Of a stretch of 64,000 bases of DNA, positions 37,172 to 49,449 are shown piece after piece (the first letter of the stretch is position 1; every line of letters starts with the position of its first letter). Origin of the DNA: Sepiola atlantica (taxonomy: Eukaryota > Mollusca > Cephalopoda > Sepiida > Sepiolidae). The stretch lies in NCBI GenBank assembly GCA_963556195.1, contig CAUVYP010001208.1, positions 2,046,001 through 2,110,000 on the forward strand. Reading direction: 5' to 3'. Below the pieces are notes generated by a model. It was given only the letters and a program-made list of their open reading frames with translations. It did no database searches and was not told the DNA's origin. A program made the position numbers and the translations under genes.

Positions 37172-39403
37172 TTAGCGCGTTTTAAAGTTGATATCGCTTT
37201 TGTTTATAACTTCCACATTTATTCGAATTGTGCAACGAAACTTTGCAGACAGTCGCGGAAACACATTTACCACTGAAGTACCAAGGTTCAGAAGTGCAGC
37301 TCTTGTACTGCCGGAGATATGTCGATACAAACTGAATACGCAAAACATCAACAAAATTTAGCGCGTTTTAAAGTTGATATCGCTTTTGTTTATAACTTCC
37401 ACATTTATTCGAATTGTGCAACGAAACTTTGCAGACAGTCTCGAATAGGCCCTTTCTACTGAAGTACCAAGTTTCAGAAGTGCAGATCTTGTACTGCCGG
37501 AGATATATCGATACAAACTGAATATGCAAAAAATCAACAAAATTTAGCGCGTTTTAAAGTTGATATCGCTTTTGTGTATAACTTCCACATTTATTCGGAT
37601 TGTGCAACGAAACTTTGCAGACAGTCTCGAATAGGCCTTTTCTACTGAAGTATTAAGTTTCAGAAGTGCAACTCTTGTACTCCCGAGGATATGTCGATAC
37701 AAACTGAATACGCAAAACATCAACAAAATTTAGCGCGTTTTAAAGTTGATATCGCTTTTGTTTATAACTTCCACATTTATTGTAATTGTGCAACGAAACT
37801 TTGCAGACAGTCGCGGAGACACATGTCCTACTGAAGTACCAAGTTTCAGAAGTGCAGCTCTTGTACTGCACGAGATATATCGATACAAACTGAATAAGCA
37901 AAACATCAACAAAATTTAGCGCGTTTTAAAGTTGATATCGCTTTTGTTTATAACTTCCACATTTATTCGAATTGTGCAACGAAACTTTGCAGACAGTCTC
38001 GAATAGGCCCTTTCTACTGAAGTACCAAGTTTCAGAAGTGCAGCTCTTGTACTGCCGGAGATATGTCGATACAAACTGAATACGCAAAACATCAACAAAA
38101 TTTAGCGCGTTTTAAAGTTGATATCGCTTTTGTTTATAACTTCCACATTTATTCGAATTGTGCAACGAAACTTTGCAGACAGTCGTAGAGACACATGTTC
38201 TACTGAAGTACCAAGTTTCAGAAGTGCAGCTCTTGTACTATACGAGATATGTCGATACAAACTGAATACGCAAAACATCAACAAAATTTAGCGCGTTTTA
38301 AAGTTGATATCGCTTTTGTTTATAACTTCCACATTTATTCGAATTGTGCAACGAAACTTTGCAGACAGTCTCGAATAGGCCTTTTCTACCGAAGTAGAAA
38401 GTTTCAGAAGTGCAGTTTTTGTACTGCCGGAGATATGTCGATACAAACTGAATACGCAAAACATCAACAAAATTTAGCGCGTTTTAAAGTTGATATCGCT
38501 TTTGTTTATAACTTCCACATTTATTCGAATTGTGCAACGAAACTTTGCAGACAGTCGCGGAGACACATTTTCTACTGAAGTACCAAGTTTCAGAAGTGCA
38601 GCTCTTGTACTGCCGGAGATATGTCGAGACAAACTGAATACGCAAAACATCAACAAAATTTAGCGCGTTTTAAAGTTGATATCGCTTTTGTGTATAACTT
38701 CCACATTTATTCGAATTGTGCAACGAAACTTTGCAGACAGTCTCGAATAGGCTTTTTCTACTGAAGTACCAAGTTTCAGAAGTGCAGCTCTTGTACTGCC
38801 GGAGATATGTCGATACAAACTGAATACGCAAAACATCAACAAAATTTAGCGCGTTTTAAAGTTGATATCGCTTTTGTTTATAACTTCCACATTTATTCGA
38901 ATTGTGCAACGAAACTTTGCAGACAGTCGCTGAGACACATTTTCTTCTTAAGTACCAAGTTTCAGAAGTGCAGCGTATGTACTGCCGGATATATATCGAT
39001 ACAAACTGAATACGCAAAACATCAACAAAATTTAGCGCGTTTTAAAGTGGATATCGCTTTTGTGTATAACTTCCACATTTATTCGAATTGTGCAACGAAA
39101 CTTTGCAGACAGTCTCGAATTGGCTCTTTCTACTAAAGTACCAAGTTTCAGAAGTGCAGCTCTTGTACTGCCGGAGATATGTCGATACAAACTGAATACG
39201 CAAAACATCAACAAAATTTAGCGCGTTTTAAAGTTGATATCGCTTTTGTTTATAACTTCCACATTTATTCGAATTGTACAACGAAACTTTGCAGACAGTC
39301 GGGGAGACACATTTCCTACTGAAGTACCAAGTCTCAGAAGTGCAGATCTTGTACTGCCGGAGATATGTCGATACAAACTGAATACGCAAAACATCAACAA
39401 AAT
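37172..39403 (+). repeat. 12-mer HOR (2232 bp), copy 3
   Basis: Tandem partner of 34940-37171 with scattered private substitutions: 'gcggaaacac' near 37258, 'ccaaggttcag' near 37282, 'gaataagc' near 37894, 'gtcgagac' near 38625, 'gcgtatgtac' near 38974 and 'gtacaacg' near 39278. It is more diverged than the two 15-mer copies are from each other. Confidence 0.92.
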
Positions 39404-42007
39404 TTAGCGCGTTTTAAAGTTGATATCGCTTTTGTGTATAACTTCCACATTTATTCGAATTGTGCAACGAAACTTTGCAGACAGTCTCGAAAAGGCTTTT
39501 TCTACTGAAGTACCAAGTTTCAGAAGTGCAGCTTTTGTACTGCCGGAGATATGTCGATACAAACTGAATACGCAAAACATCAACAAAATTTAGCGCGTTT
39601 TAAAGTTGATATCGCTTTTGTTTATAACTTCCACATTTATTCGAATTGTGCAACGAAACTTTGCAGACAGTCGCGGAGACACATTTTCTTCTTAAGTACC
39701 AAGTTTCAGAAGTGCAGCTTATGTACTGCCGGATATATTTCGATACAAACTGAATACGCAAAACATCAACAAAATTTAGCGCGTTTTAAAGTGGATATCG
39801 CTTTTGTGTATAACTTCCACATTAATTCGAATTGTGCAACGAAACTTGGCAGACAGTCTCGAATTGGCTCTTTCTACTAAAGTACCAAGTTTCAGAAGTG
39901 CAGCTCTTGTACTGCCGGAGATATGTCGATACAAACTGAATACGCAAAACATCAACACAATTTAGCGCGTTTTAAAGTTGATATCGCTTTTGTTTATAAC
40001 TTCCACATTTATTCGAATTGTGCAACGAAACTTTGCAGACAGTCGGGGAGACACATTTCCTACTGAAGTACCAAGTTTCAGAAGTGCAGATCTTGTACTG
40101 CCGGAGATATGTCGATACAAACTGAATACGCAAAACATCAACAAAATTTAGCGCGTTTTAAAGTTGATATCGCTTTTGTGTATAACTTCCACATTTATTC
40201 GAATTGTGCAACGAAACTTTGCAGACAGTCTCGAATGGGGCGTTTCTACTGAAGTACCAAGTTTCAGAAGTGCAGCTCTTGTACTGCCGGAGATATGTCG
40301 ATACAAACTGAATACGCAAAACATCAACAAAATTTAGCGCGTTTTAAAGTTGATATCGCTTTTGTTTATAACTTCCACATTTATTCGAATTGTGCAACGA
40401 AACTTTGCAGACAGTCGGGGAGACACATTTCCTACTGAAGTACCAAGTTTCAGAAGTGCAGCTCTTGTACTGCCGGAGATATGTCGATACAAACTGAATA
40501 CGCAAAACATCAACAAAATTTAGCGCGTTTTAAAGTTGATATCGCTTTTGTTTATAACTTCCACATTTATTCGAATTGTGCAACGAAACTTTGCAGACAG
40601 TCGCGGAGACACATTTTCTACTGAAGTACCACGTTTCAGAAGTGCAGCTCTTGTACTGCCGGAGATATGTCGATACAAACTGAATACGCAAAACATCAAC
40701 AAAATTTAGCGCGTTTTAAAGTTGATATCGCTTTTGTGTATAACTTCCACATTTATTCGAATTGTGCAACGAAACTTTGCAGACAGTCTCGAATAGGCTC
40801 TTTCTACTAAAGTACCAAGTTTCAGAAGTGCAGCTCTTGTACTGCCGGAGATATGTCGATACAAACTGAATACGCAAAACATCAACAAAATTTAGCGCGT
40901 TTTAAAGTTGATATCGCTTTTGTTTATAACTTCCACATTTATTCGAATTGTGCAACGAAACTTTGCAGACAGTCGGGGAGACACATTTCCTACTGAAGTA
41001 CCAAGTTTCAGAAGTGCAGCTCTTGTACTGCCGGAGATATGTCGATACAAACTGAATACGCAAAACATCAACAAAATTTAGCGCGTTTTAAAGTTGATAT
41101 CTCTTTTGTTTATAACTTCCACATTTATTCGAATTGTGCAACGAAACTTTGCAGACAGTCGCGGAGACACATTTTCTACTGAAGTACCAAGTTTCAGAAG
41201 TGCAGCTCTTGTACTGCCGGAGATATGTCGATACAAACTGAATACGCAAAACATCAACAAAATTTAGCGCGTTTTAAAGTTGATATCGCTTTTGTTTATA
41301 ACTTCCACATTTATTCGAATTGTGCAACGAAACTTTGCAGACAGTCGCGGAGACACATTTTCTTCTTAAGTACCAAGTTTCAGAAGTGCAGCTTATGTAC
41401 TGCCGGATATATTTCGATACAAACTGAATACGCAAAACATCAACAAAATTTAGCGCGTTTTAAAGTGGATATCGCTTTTGTGTATAACTTCAACATTTAT
41501 TCGAATTGTGCAACGAAACTTTGCAGACAGTCTCGAATTGGCTCTTACTACTAAAGTACCAAGTTTCAGAAGTGCAGCTCTTATACTGCCGGAGATATGT
41601 CGATACAAACTGAATACGCAAAACATCAACAAAATTTAGCGCGTTTTAAAGTTGATATCGCTTTTGTTTATAACTTCCACATTTATTCGAATTGTGCAAC
41701 GAAACTTTGCAGACAGTCGGGGAGACACATGTCCTACTGAAGTACCAAGTTTCAGAAGTGCAGATCTTGTACTGCCGGAGATATGTCGATACAAACTGAA
41801 TACGCAAAACATCAACAAAATTTAGCGCGTTTTAAAGTTGATATCGCTTTTGTGTATAACTTCCACATTTATTCGAATTGTGCAACGAAACTTTGCAGAC
41901 AGTCTCGAATAGGCTCTTTCTACTAAAGTACCAAGTTTCAGAAGTGCAGTTCTTGTACTGCCGGAGATATGTCGATACAAACTGAATACGCAAAACATCA
42001 ACAAAAT
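39404..42007 (+). repeat. Mosaic of 14 monomers, all 186 bp
   Basis: Short runs known from other HORs are mixed here. It includes B-B and B-B-B runs at 40334-40705 and 40892-41449, the 'gaatggggcg' A box at 40148 (elsewhere only in the 49-62 kb region), and two sets of B 'ttcttcttaag' plus A 'cgaattgg' monomers at 39590 and 41264 (offset 1674). Confidence 0.8.
40520..41263 (+). repeat. 4-monomer segment shared with 44614-45357
   Basis: B with 'taccacgtttc', A with 'gtgtataac' and 'ggctctttctactaaag', B 'cggggagac', B 'cgcggagac'. The same order recurs at offset 4094. Following monomers differ. Confidence 0.8.
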
Positions 42008-42381
42008 TTAGCGCGTTTTAAAGTTGATATCGCTTTTGTGTATAACTTCCACATTTATTCGAATTGTGCAACGAAACTTTGCAGACAGTCTCGAAGAGGC
42101 TCTTTCTACTAAAGTACCAAGTTTCAGAAGTGCAGCTCTTGTACTGCCGGAGATATGTCGATACAAACTGAATACGCAAAAACTCTCCCCAAAATTAAGC
42201 GCGTTTTAAAGTTGATATCGCTTTTGTTTATAACTTCCACATTTATTCGAATTGTGCAACGAAACTTTGCAGACAGTCTCGAATAGGCCTTTTCTACTGA
42301 AGTACCAAGTTTCAGAAGTGCAGCTCTTGAACTGCCGGAGATATGTCGATACAAACTGAATACGCAAAACATCAACAAAAT

Positions 42382-44241
42382 TTAGCGCGTTTTAAAGTTG
42401 ATATCGCTTTTGTTTATAACTTCCACATTTATTCGAATTGTGCAACGAAACTTTGCAGACAGTCGCGGAGACACATTTACCACTGAAGTACCAAGTTTCA
42501 GAAGTGCAGCTCTTGTACTGCCGGAGATATGTCGATACAAACTGAATACGCAAAACATCAACAAAATTTAGCGCGTTTTAAAGTTGATATCGCTTTTGTT
42601 TATAACTTCCACATTTATTCGAATTGTGCAACGAAACTTTGCAGACAGTCTCGAATAGGCCCTTTCTACTGAAGTACCAAGTTTCAGAAGTGCAGCTCTT
42701 GTACTGCCGGTGATATATCGATACAAACTGAATATGCAAAACATCAACAAAATTTAGCGCGTTTTAAAGTTGATATCGCTTTTGTGTATAACTTCCACAT
42801 TTATTCGGATTGTGCAACGAAACTTTGCAGACAGTCTCGAATAGGCCTTTTCTACTGAAGTATTAAGTTTCAGAAGTGCAGCTCTTGTACTCCCGAGGAT
42901 TTGTCGATACAAACTGAATACGCAAAACATCAACAAAATTTAGCGCGTTTTAAAGTTGATATCGCTTTTGTTTATAACTTCCACATTTATTCGAATTGTG
43001 CAACGAAACTTTGCAGATCGTCGCGGAGACACATGTCCTACTGAAGTACCAAGTTTCAGAAGTGCAGCTCTTGTACTATACGAGATATGTCGATACAAAC
43101 TGAATACGCAAAACATCAACAAAATTTAGCGCGTTTTAAAGTTGATATCGCTTTTGTTTATAACTTCCACATTTATTCGAATTGTGCAACGAAACTTTGC
43201 AGACAGTCTCGAATAGGCATTTTCTTCCGAAGTACCAAGTTTCAGAAGTGCAGTTCTTGTACTGCCGGAGATATGTCGATACAAACTGAATACGCAAAAC
43301 ATCAACAAAATTTAGCGCGTTTTAAAGTTGATATCGCTTTTGTTTATAACTTCCACATTTATTCGAATTGTGCAACGAAACTTTGCAGACAGTCGCGGAG
43401 ACACATTTTCTACTGAAGTACCAAGTTTCAGAAGTGCAGCTCTTGTACTGCCGGAGATATGTCGATACAAACTGAATACGCAAAACATCAACAAAATTTA
43501 GCGCGTTTTAAAGTTGATATCGCTTTTGTGTATAACTTCCACATTTATTCGAATTGTGCAACGAAACTTTGCAGACAGTCTCGAATAGGCTTTTTCTACT
43601 GAAGTACCAAGTTTCAGAAGTGCAGCTCTTGTACTGCCGGAGATATGTCGATACAAACTGAATACGCAAAACATCAACAAAATTTAGCGCGTTTTAAAGT
43701 TGATATCGCTTTTGTTTATAACTTCCACATTTATTCGAATTGTGCAACGAAACTTTGCAGACAGTCGCTGAGACACATTTTCTTCTTAAGTACCAAGTTT
43801 CAGAAGTGCAGCTTATGTACTGCCGGATATATTTCGATACAAACTGAATACGCAAAACATCAACAAAATTTAGCGCGTTTTAAAGTGGATATCGCTTTTG
43901 TGTATAACTTCCACATTTATTCGAATTGTGCAACGAAACTTTGCAGACAGTCTCGAATTGGCTCTTTCTACTAAAGTACCAAGTTTCAAAAGTGCAGCTC
44001 TTGTACTGCCGGAGATATGTCGATACAAACTGAATACGCAAAACATCAACAAAATTTAGCGCGTTTTAAAGTTGATATCGCTTTTGTTTATAACTTCCAC
44101 ATTTATTCGAATTGTGCAACGAAACTTTGCAGACAGTCGGGGAGACACATTTCCTACTGAAGTACCAAGTTTCAGAAGTGCAGATCTGGTACTGCCGGAG
44201 ATATGTCGATACAAACTGAATACGCAAAACATCAACAAAAT
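42382..44241 (+). repeat. 12-mer HOR family, 10-monomer copy
   Basis: It aligns with 34940-37171 (offset 7442 at the start, 7070 from 43126 onward), so 372 bp, two monomers, are missing. The missing step is at the monomer 42940, which has the 'catgtcc' box of one B subtype and the 'ctatacgag' end of another. It directly follows the last 188-bp monomer and its A partner. Confidence 0.87.
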
Positions 44242-44427
44242 TTAGCGCGTTTTAAAGTTGATATCGCTTTTGTGTATAACTTCCACATTTATTCGAATTG
44301 TGCAACGAAACTTTGCAGACAGTCTCGAATAGGCTTTTTCTACTGAAGTACCAAGTTTCAGAAGTGCAGCTTTTGTACTGCTGGAGATATGTCGATACAA
44401 ACTGAATACGCAAAACATCAACAAAAT
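43870..44427 (+). repeat. 3-monomer segment shared with 46474-47031
   Basis: Shared rare variants 'tttcaaaagtg' (near 43984 and 46588) and 'gtactgctgg' (near 44383 and 46979) tie the two segments at a spacing of 2604 bp, 14 monomers. The monomers beyond differ. Confidence 0.83.
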
Positions 44428-46287
44428 TTAGCGCGTTTTAAAGTTGATATCGCTTTTGTTTATAACTTCCACATTTATTCGAATTGTGCAACGAAACTTT
44501 GCAGACAGTCGGGGAGACACATTTTCTACTGAAGTACCAAGTTTCAGAAGTGCAGCTCTTGTACTGCCGGAGATATGTCGATACAAACTGAATACGCAAA
44601 ACATCAACAAAATTTAGCGCGTTTTAAAGTTGATATCGCTTTTGTTTATAACTTCCACATTTATTCGAATTGTGCAACGAAACTTTGCAGACAGTCGCGG
44701 AGACACATTTTCTACTGAAGTACCACGTTTCAGAAGTGCAGCTCTTGTACTGCCGGAGATATGTCGATACAAACTGAATACGCAAAACATCAACAAAATT
44801 TAGCGCGTTTTAAAGTTGATATCGCTTTTGTGTATAACTTCCACATTTATTCGAATTGTGCAACGAAACTTTGCAGACAGTCTCGAATAGGCTCTTTCTA
44901 CTAAAGTACCAAGTTTCAGAAGTGCAGCTCTTGTACTGCCGGAGATATGTCGATACAAACTGAATACGCAAAACATCAACAAAATTTAGCGCGTTTTAAA
45001 GTTGATATCGCTTTTGTTTATAACTTCCACATTTATTCGAATTGTGCAACGAAACTTTGCAGACAGTCGGGGAGACACATTTCCTACTGAAGTACCAAGT
45101 TTCAGAAGTGCAGCTCTTGTACTGCCGGAGATATCTCGATACAAACTGAATACGCAAAACATCAACAAAATTTAGCGCGTTTTAAAGTTGATATCGCTTT
45201 TGTTTATAACTTCCACATTTATTCGAATTGTGCAACGAAACTTTGCAGACAGTCGCGGAGACACATTTTCTACTGAAGTACCAAGTTTCAGAAGTGCAGC
45301 TCTTGTACTGCCGGAGATATGTCGATACAAACTGAATACGCAAAACATCAACAAAATTTAGCGCGTTTTAAAGTTGATATCGCTTTTGTGTATAACTTCC
45401 ACATTTATTCGAATTGTGCAACGAAACTTTGCAGACAGTCTCGAATAGGCTTTTTCTACTGAAGTACCAAGTTTCAGAAGTGCAGCTCTTGTACTGCCGG
45501 AGATATGTCGATACAAACTGAATACGCAAAACATCAACAAAATTTAGCGCGTTTTAAAGTTGATATCGCTTTTGTTTATAACTTCCACATTTATTCGAAT
45601 TGTGCAACGAAACTTTGCAGACAGTCGCGGAGACACATTTTCTTCTTAAGTACCAAGTTTCAGAAGTGCAGCTTATGTACTGCCGGATATATTTCGATAC
45701 AAACTGAATACGCAAAACATCAACAAAATTAAGCGCGTTTTAAAGTGGATATCGCTTTTGTGTATAACTTCCACATTTATTCGAATTGTGCAACGAAACT
45801 TTGCAGACAGTCTCGAATTGGCTCTTTCTACTAAAGTACCAAGTTTCAGAAGTGCAGCTCTTGTACTGCCGGAGATATGTCGATACAAACTGAATACGCA
45901 AAACATCAACAAAATTTAGCGCGTTTTAAAGTTGATATCGCTTTTGTTTATAACTTCCACATTTATTCGAATTGTGCAACGAAACTTTGCAGACAGTCGG
46001 GGAGACACATTTCCTACTGAAGTACCAAGTTTCAGAAGTGCAGATCTTGTACTGCCGGAGATATGTCGATACAAACTGAATACGCAAAACATCAACAAAA
46101 TTTAGCGCGTTTTAAAGTTGATATCGCTTTTGTGTATAACTTCCACATTTATTCGAATTGTGCAACGAAACTTTGCAGACAGTCTCGAATAGGCTCTTTC
46201 TACTAAAGTACCAAGTTTCAGAAGTGCAGCTCTTGTACTGCCGGAGATATGTCGATACAAACTGAATACGCAAAACATCAACAAAAT

Positions 46288-46473
46288 TTAGCGCGTTTTA
46301 AAGTTGATATCGCTTTTGTTTATAACTTCCACATTTATTCGAATTGTGCAACGAAACTTTGCAGACAGTCGCTGAGACACATTTCCTACTGAAGTACCAA
46401 GTTTCAGAAGTGCAGCTTATGTACTGCCGGATATATTTCGATACAAACTGAATACGCAAAACATCAACAAAAT
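46288..46473 (+). repeat. Chimeric B monomer
   Basis: The box begins 'cgctgagacacattt' like the 'ttcttcttaag' subtype and continues 'cctactgaag' like the 'cggggagac' subtype. It then ends 'cttatgtactgccggatatatttcg' like the first subtype again. This looks like a conversion tract within one monomer. Confidence 0.75.
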
Positions 46474-47031
46474 TTAGCGCGTTTTAAAGTGGATATCGCT
46501 TTTGTGTATAACTTCCACATTTATTCGAATTGTGCAACGAAACTTTGCAGACAGTCTCGAATTGGCTCTTTCTACTAAAGTACCAAGTTTCAAAAGTGCA
46601 GCTCTTGTACTGCCGGAGATATGTCGATACAAACTGAATACGCAAAACATCAACAAAATTTAGCGCGTTTTAAAGTTGATATCGCTTTTGTTTATAACTT
46701 CCACATTTATTCGAATTGTGCAACGAAACTTTGCAGACAGTCGGGGAGACACATTTCCTACTGAAGTACCAAGTTTCAGAAGTGCAGATCTTGTACTGCC
46801 GGAGATATGTCGATACAAACTGAATACGCAAAACATCAACAAAATTTAGCGCGTTTTAAAGTTGATATCGCTTTTGTGTATAACTTCCACATTTATTCGA
46901 ATTGTGCAACGAAACTTTGCAGACAGTCTCGAATAGGCTTTTTCTACTGAAGTACCAAGTTTCAGAAGTGCAGCTTTTGTACTGCTGGAGATATGTCGAT
47001 ACAAACTGAATACGCAAAACATCAACAAAAT

Positions 47032-49449
47032 TTAGCGCGTTTTAAAGTTGATATCGCTTTTGTTTATAACTTCCACATTTATTCGAATTGTGCAACGAAA
47101 CTTTGCAGACAGTCGCGGAGACACATTTTCTTCTTAAGTACCAAGTTTCAGAAGTGCAGCTTATGTACTGCCGGATATATTTCGATACAAACTGAATACG
47201 CAAAACATCAACAAAATTTAGCGCGTTTTAAAGTGGATATCGCTTTTGTGTATAACTTCCACATTTATTCGAATTGTTCAACGAAACTTTGCAGACAGTC
47301 TCGAATTGGCTCTTTCTACTAAAGTACCAAGTTTCAGAAGTGCAGCTCGTGTACTGCCGGAGATATGTCGATACAAACTGAATACGCAAAACATCAACAA
47401 AATTTAGCGCGTTTTAAAGTTGATATCGCTTTTGTTTATAACTTCCACATTTATTCGAATTGTGCAACGAAACTTTGCAGACAGTCGGGGAGACACATTT
47501 CCTACTGAAGTACCAAGTTTCAGAAGTGCAGATCTTGTACTGCCGGAGATATGTCGATACAAACTGAATACGCAAAACATCAACAAAATTTAGCGCGTTT
47601 TAAAGTTGATATCGCTTTTGTGTATAACTTCCACATTTATTCGAATTGTGCAACGAAACTTTGCAGACAGTCTCGAATAGGCTCTTTCTACTGAAGTACC
47701 AAGTTTCAGAAGTGCAGCTCTTGTACTGCCGGAGATATGTCGATACAAACTGAATACGCAAAACATCAACAAAATTTAGCGCGTTTTAAAGTTGATATCG
47801 CTTTTGTTTATAACTTCCACATTTATTCGAATTGTGCAACGAAACTTTGCAGACAGTCGGGGAGACACATTTTCTACTGAAGTACCAAGTTTCAGAAGTG
47901 CAGCTCTTGTACTGCCGGAGATATGTCGATACAAACTGAATACGCAAAACATCAACAAAATTTAGCGCGTTTTAAAGTTGATATCGCTTTTGTTTATAAC
48001 TTCCACATTTATTCGAATTGTGCAACGAAACTTTGCAGACAGTCGGGGAGACACATTTCCTACTGAAGTACCAAGTTTCAGAAGTGCAGATCTTGTACTG
48101 CCGGAGATATGTCGATACAAACTGAATACGCAAAACATCAACAAAATTTAGCGCGTTTTAAAGTTGATATCGCTTTTGTGTATAACTTCCACATTTATTC
48201 GAATTGTGCAACGAAACTTTGCAGACAGTCTCGAATAGGCTCTTTCTACTAAAGTACCAAGTTTCAGAAGTGCAGCTCTTGTACTGCCGGAGATATGTCG
48301 ATACAAACTGAATACGCAAAACATCAACAAAATTTAGCGCGTTTTAAAGTTGATATCGCTTTTGTTTATAACTTCCACATTTATTCGAATTGTGCAACGA
48401 AACTTTGCAGACAGTCGGGGAGACACATTTCCTACTGAAGTACCAAGTTTCAGAAGTGCAGCTCTTTTACTGCCGGAGATATGTCGATACAAACTGAATA
48501 CGCAAAACATCAACAAAATTTAGCGCGTTTTAAAGTTGATATCGCTTTTGTTTATAACTTCCACATTTATTCGAATTGTGCAACGAAACTTTGCAGACAG
48601 TCGCGGAGACACATTTTCTACTGAAGTACCAAGTTTCAGAAGTGCAGCTCTTGTACTGCCGGAGATATGTCGATACAAACTGAATACGCAAAACATCAAC
48701 AAAATTTAGCGCGTTTTAAAGTTGATATCGCTGGTGTGTATAACTTCCACATTTATTCGAATTGTGCAACGAAACTTTGCAGACAGTCTCGAATAGGCTT
48801 TTTCTACTGAAGTACCAAGTTTTAGAAGTGCAGCTTTTGTACTGCCGGAGATATGTCGATACAAACTGAATACGCAAAACATCAACAAAATTTAGCGCGT
48901 TTTAAAGTTGATATCGCTTTTGTTTATAACTTCCACATTTATTCGAATTGTGCAACGAAACTTTTCAGACAGTCGCGGAGACAAATTTTCTACTTAAGTA
49001 CCAAGTTTCAGAAGTGCAGCTTATGTACTGCCGGAGATATGTCGATACAAACTGAATACGCAAAACATCAACAAAATTTAGCGCGTTTTAAAGTTGATAT
49101 CGCTTTTGTGTATAACTTCCACATTTATTCGAATTGTGCAACGAAACTTTGCAGACAGTCTCGAATAGGCTCTTTCTACTAAAGTACCAAGTTTCAGAAG
49201 TGCAGCTCTTGTACTGCCGGAGATATGTCGATACAAACTGAATACGCAAAACATCAACAAAATTTAGCGCGTTTTAAAGTTGATAACGTTTTTGTTTATA
49301 ACTTCCACATTTATTCGAATTGTGCAACGAAACTTTGCAGACAGTCGCGGAGACACATTTTCCACTGAAGTACCAAGTTTAAGAAGTGCAGCTCTTGTAC
49401 TGCCGGAGATATGTCGATACAAACTGAATACGCAAATCATCAACAAAAT
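47032..49449 (+). repeat. Mosaic of 13 monomers, mostly alternating A and B
   Basis: A mixture of B 'ttcttcttaag', 'cggggagac' and 'cgcggagac' monomers with 'gtgtataac' A monomers. The trimer 48334-48891 (B with 'ctcttttactg', B, A with 'gctggtgtg') recurs at 59866-60423, 62 monomers (11532 bp) away. No indels. Confidence 0.8.
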
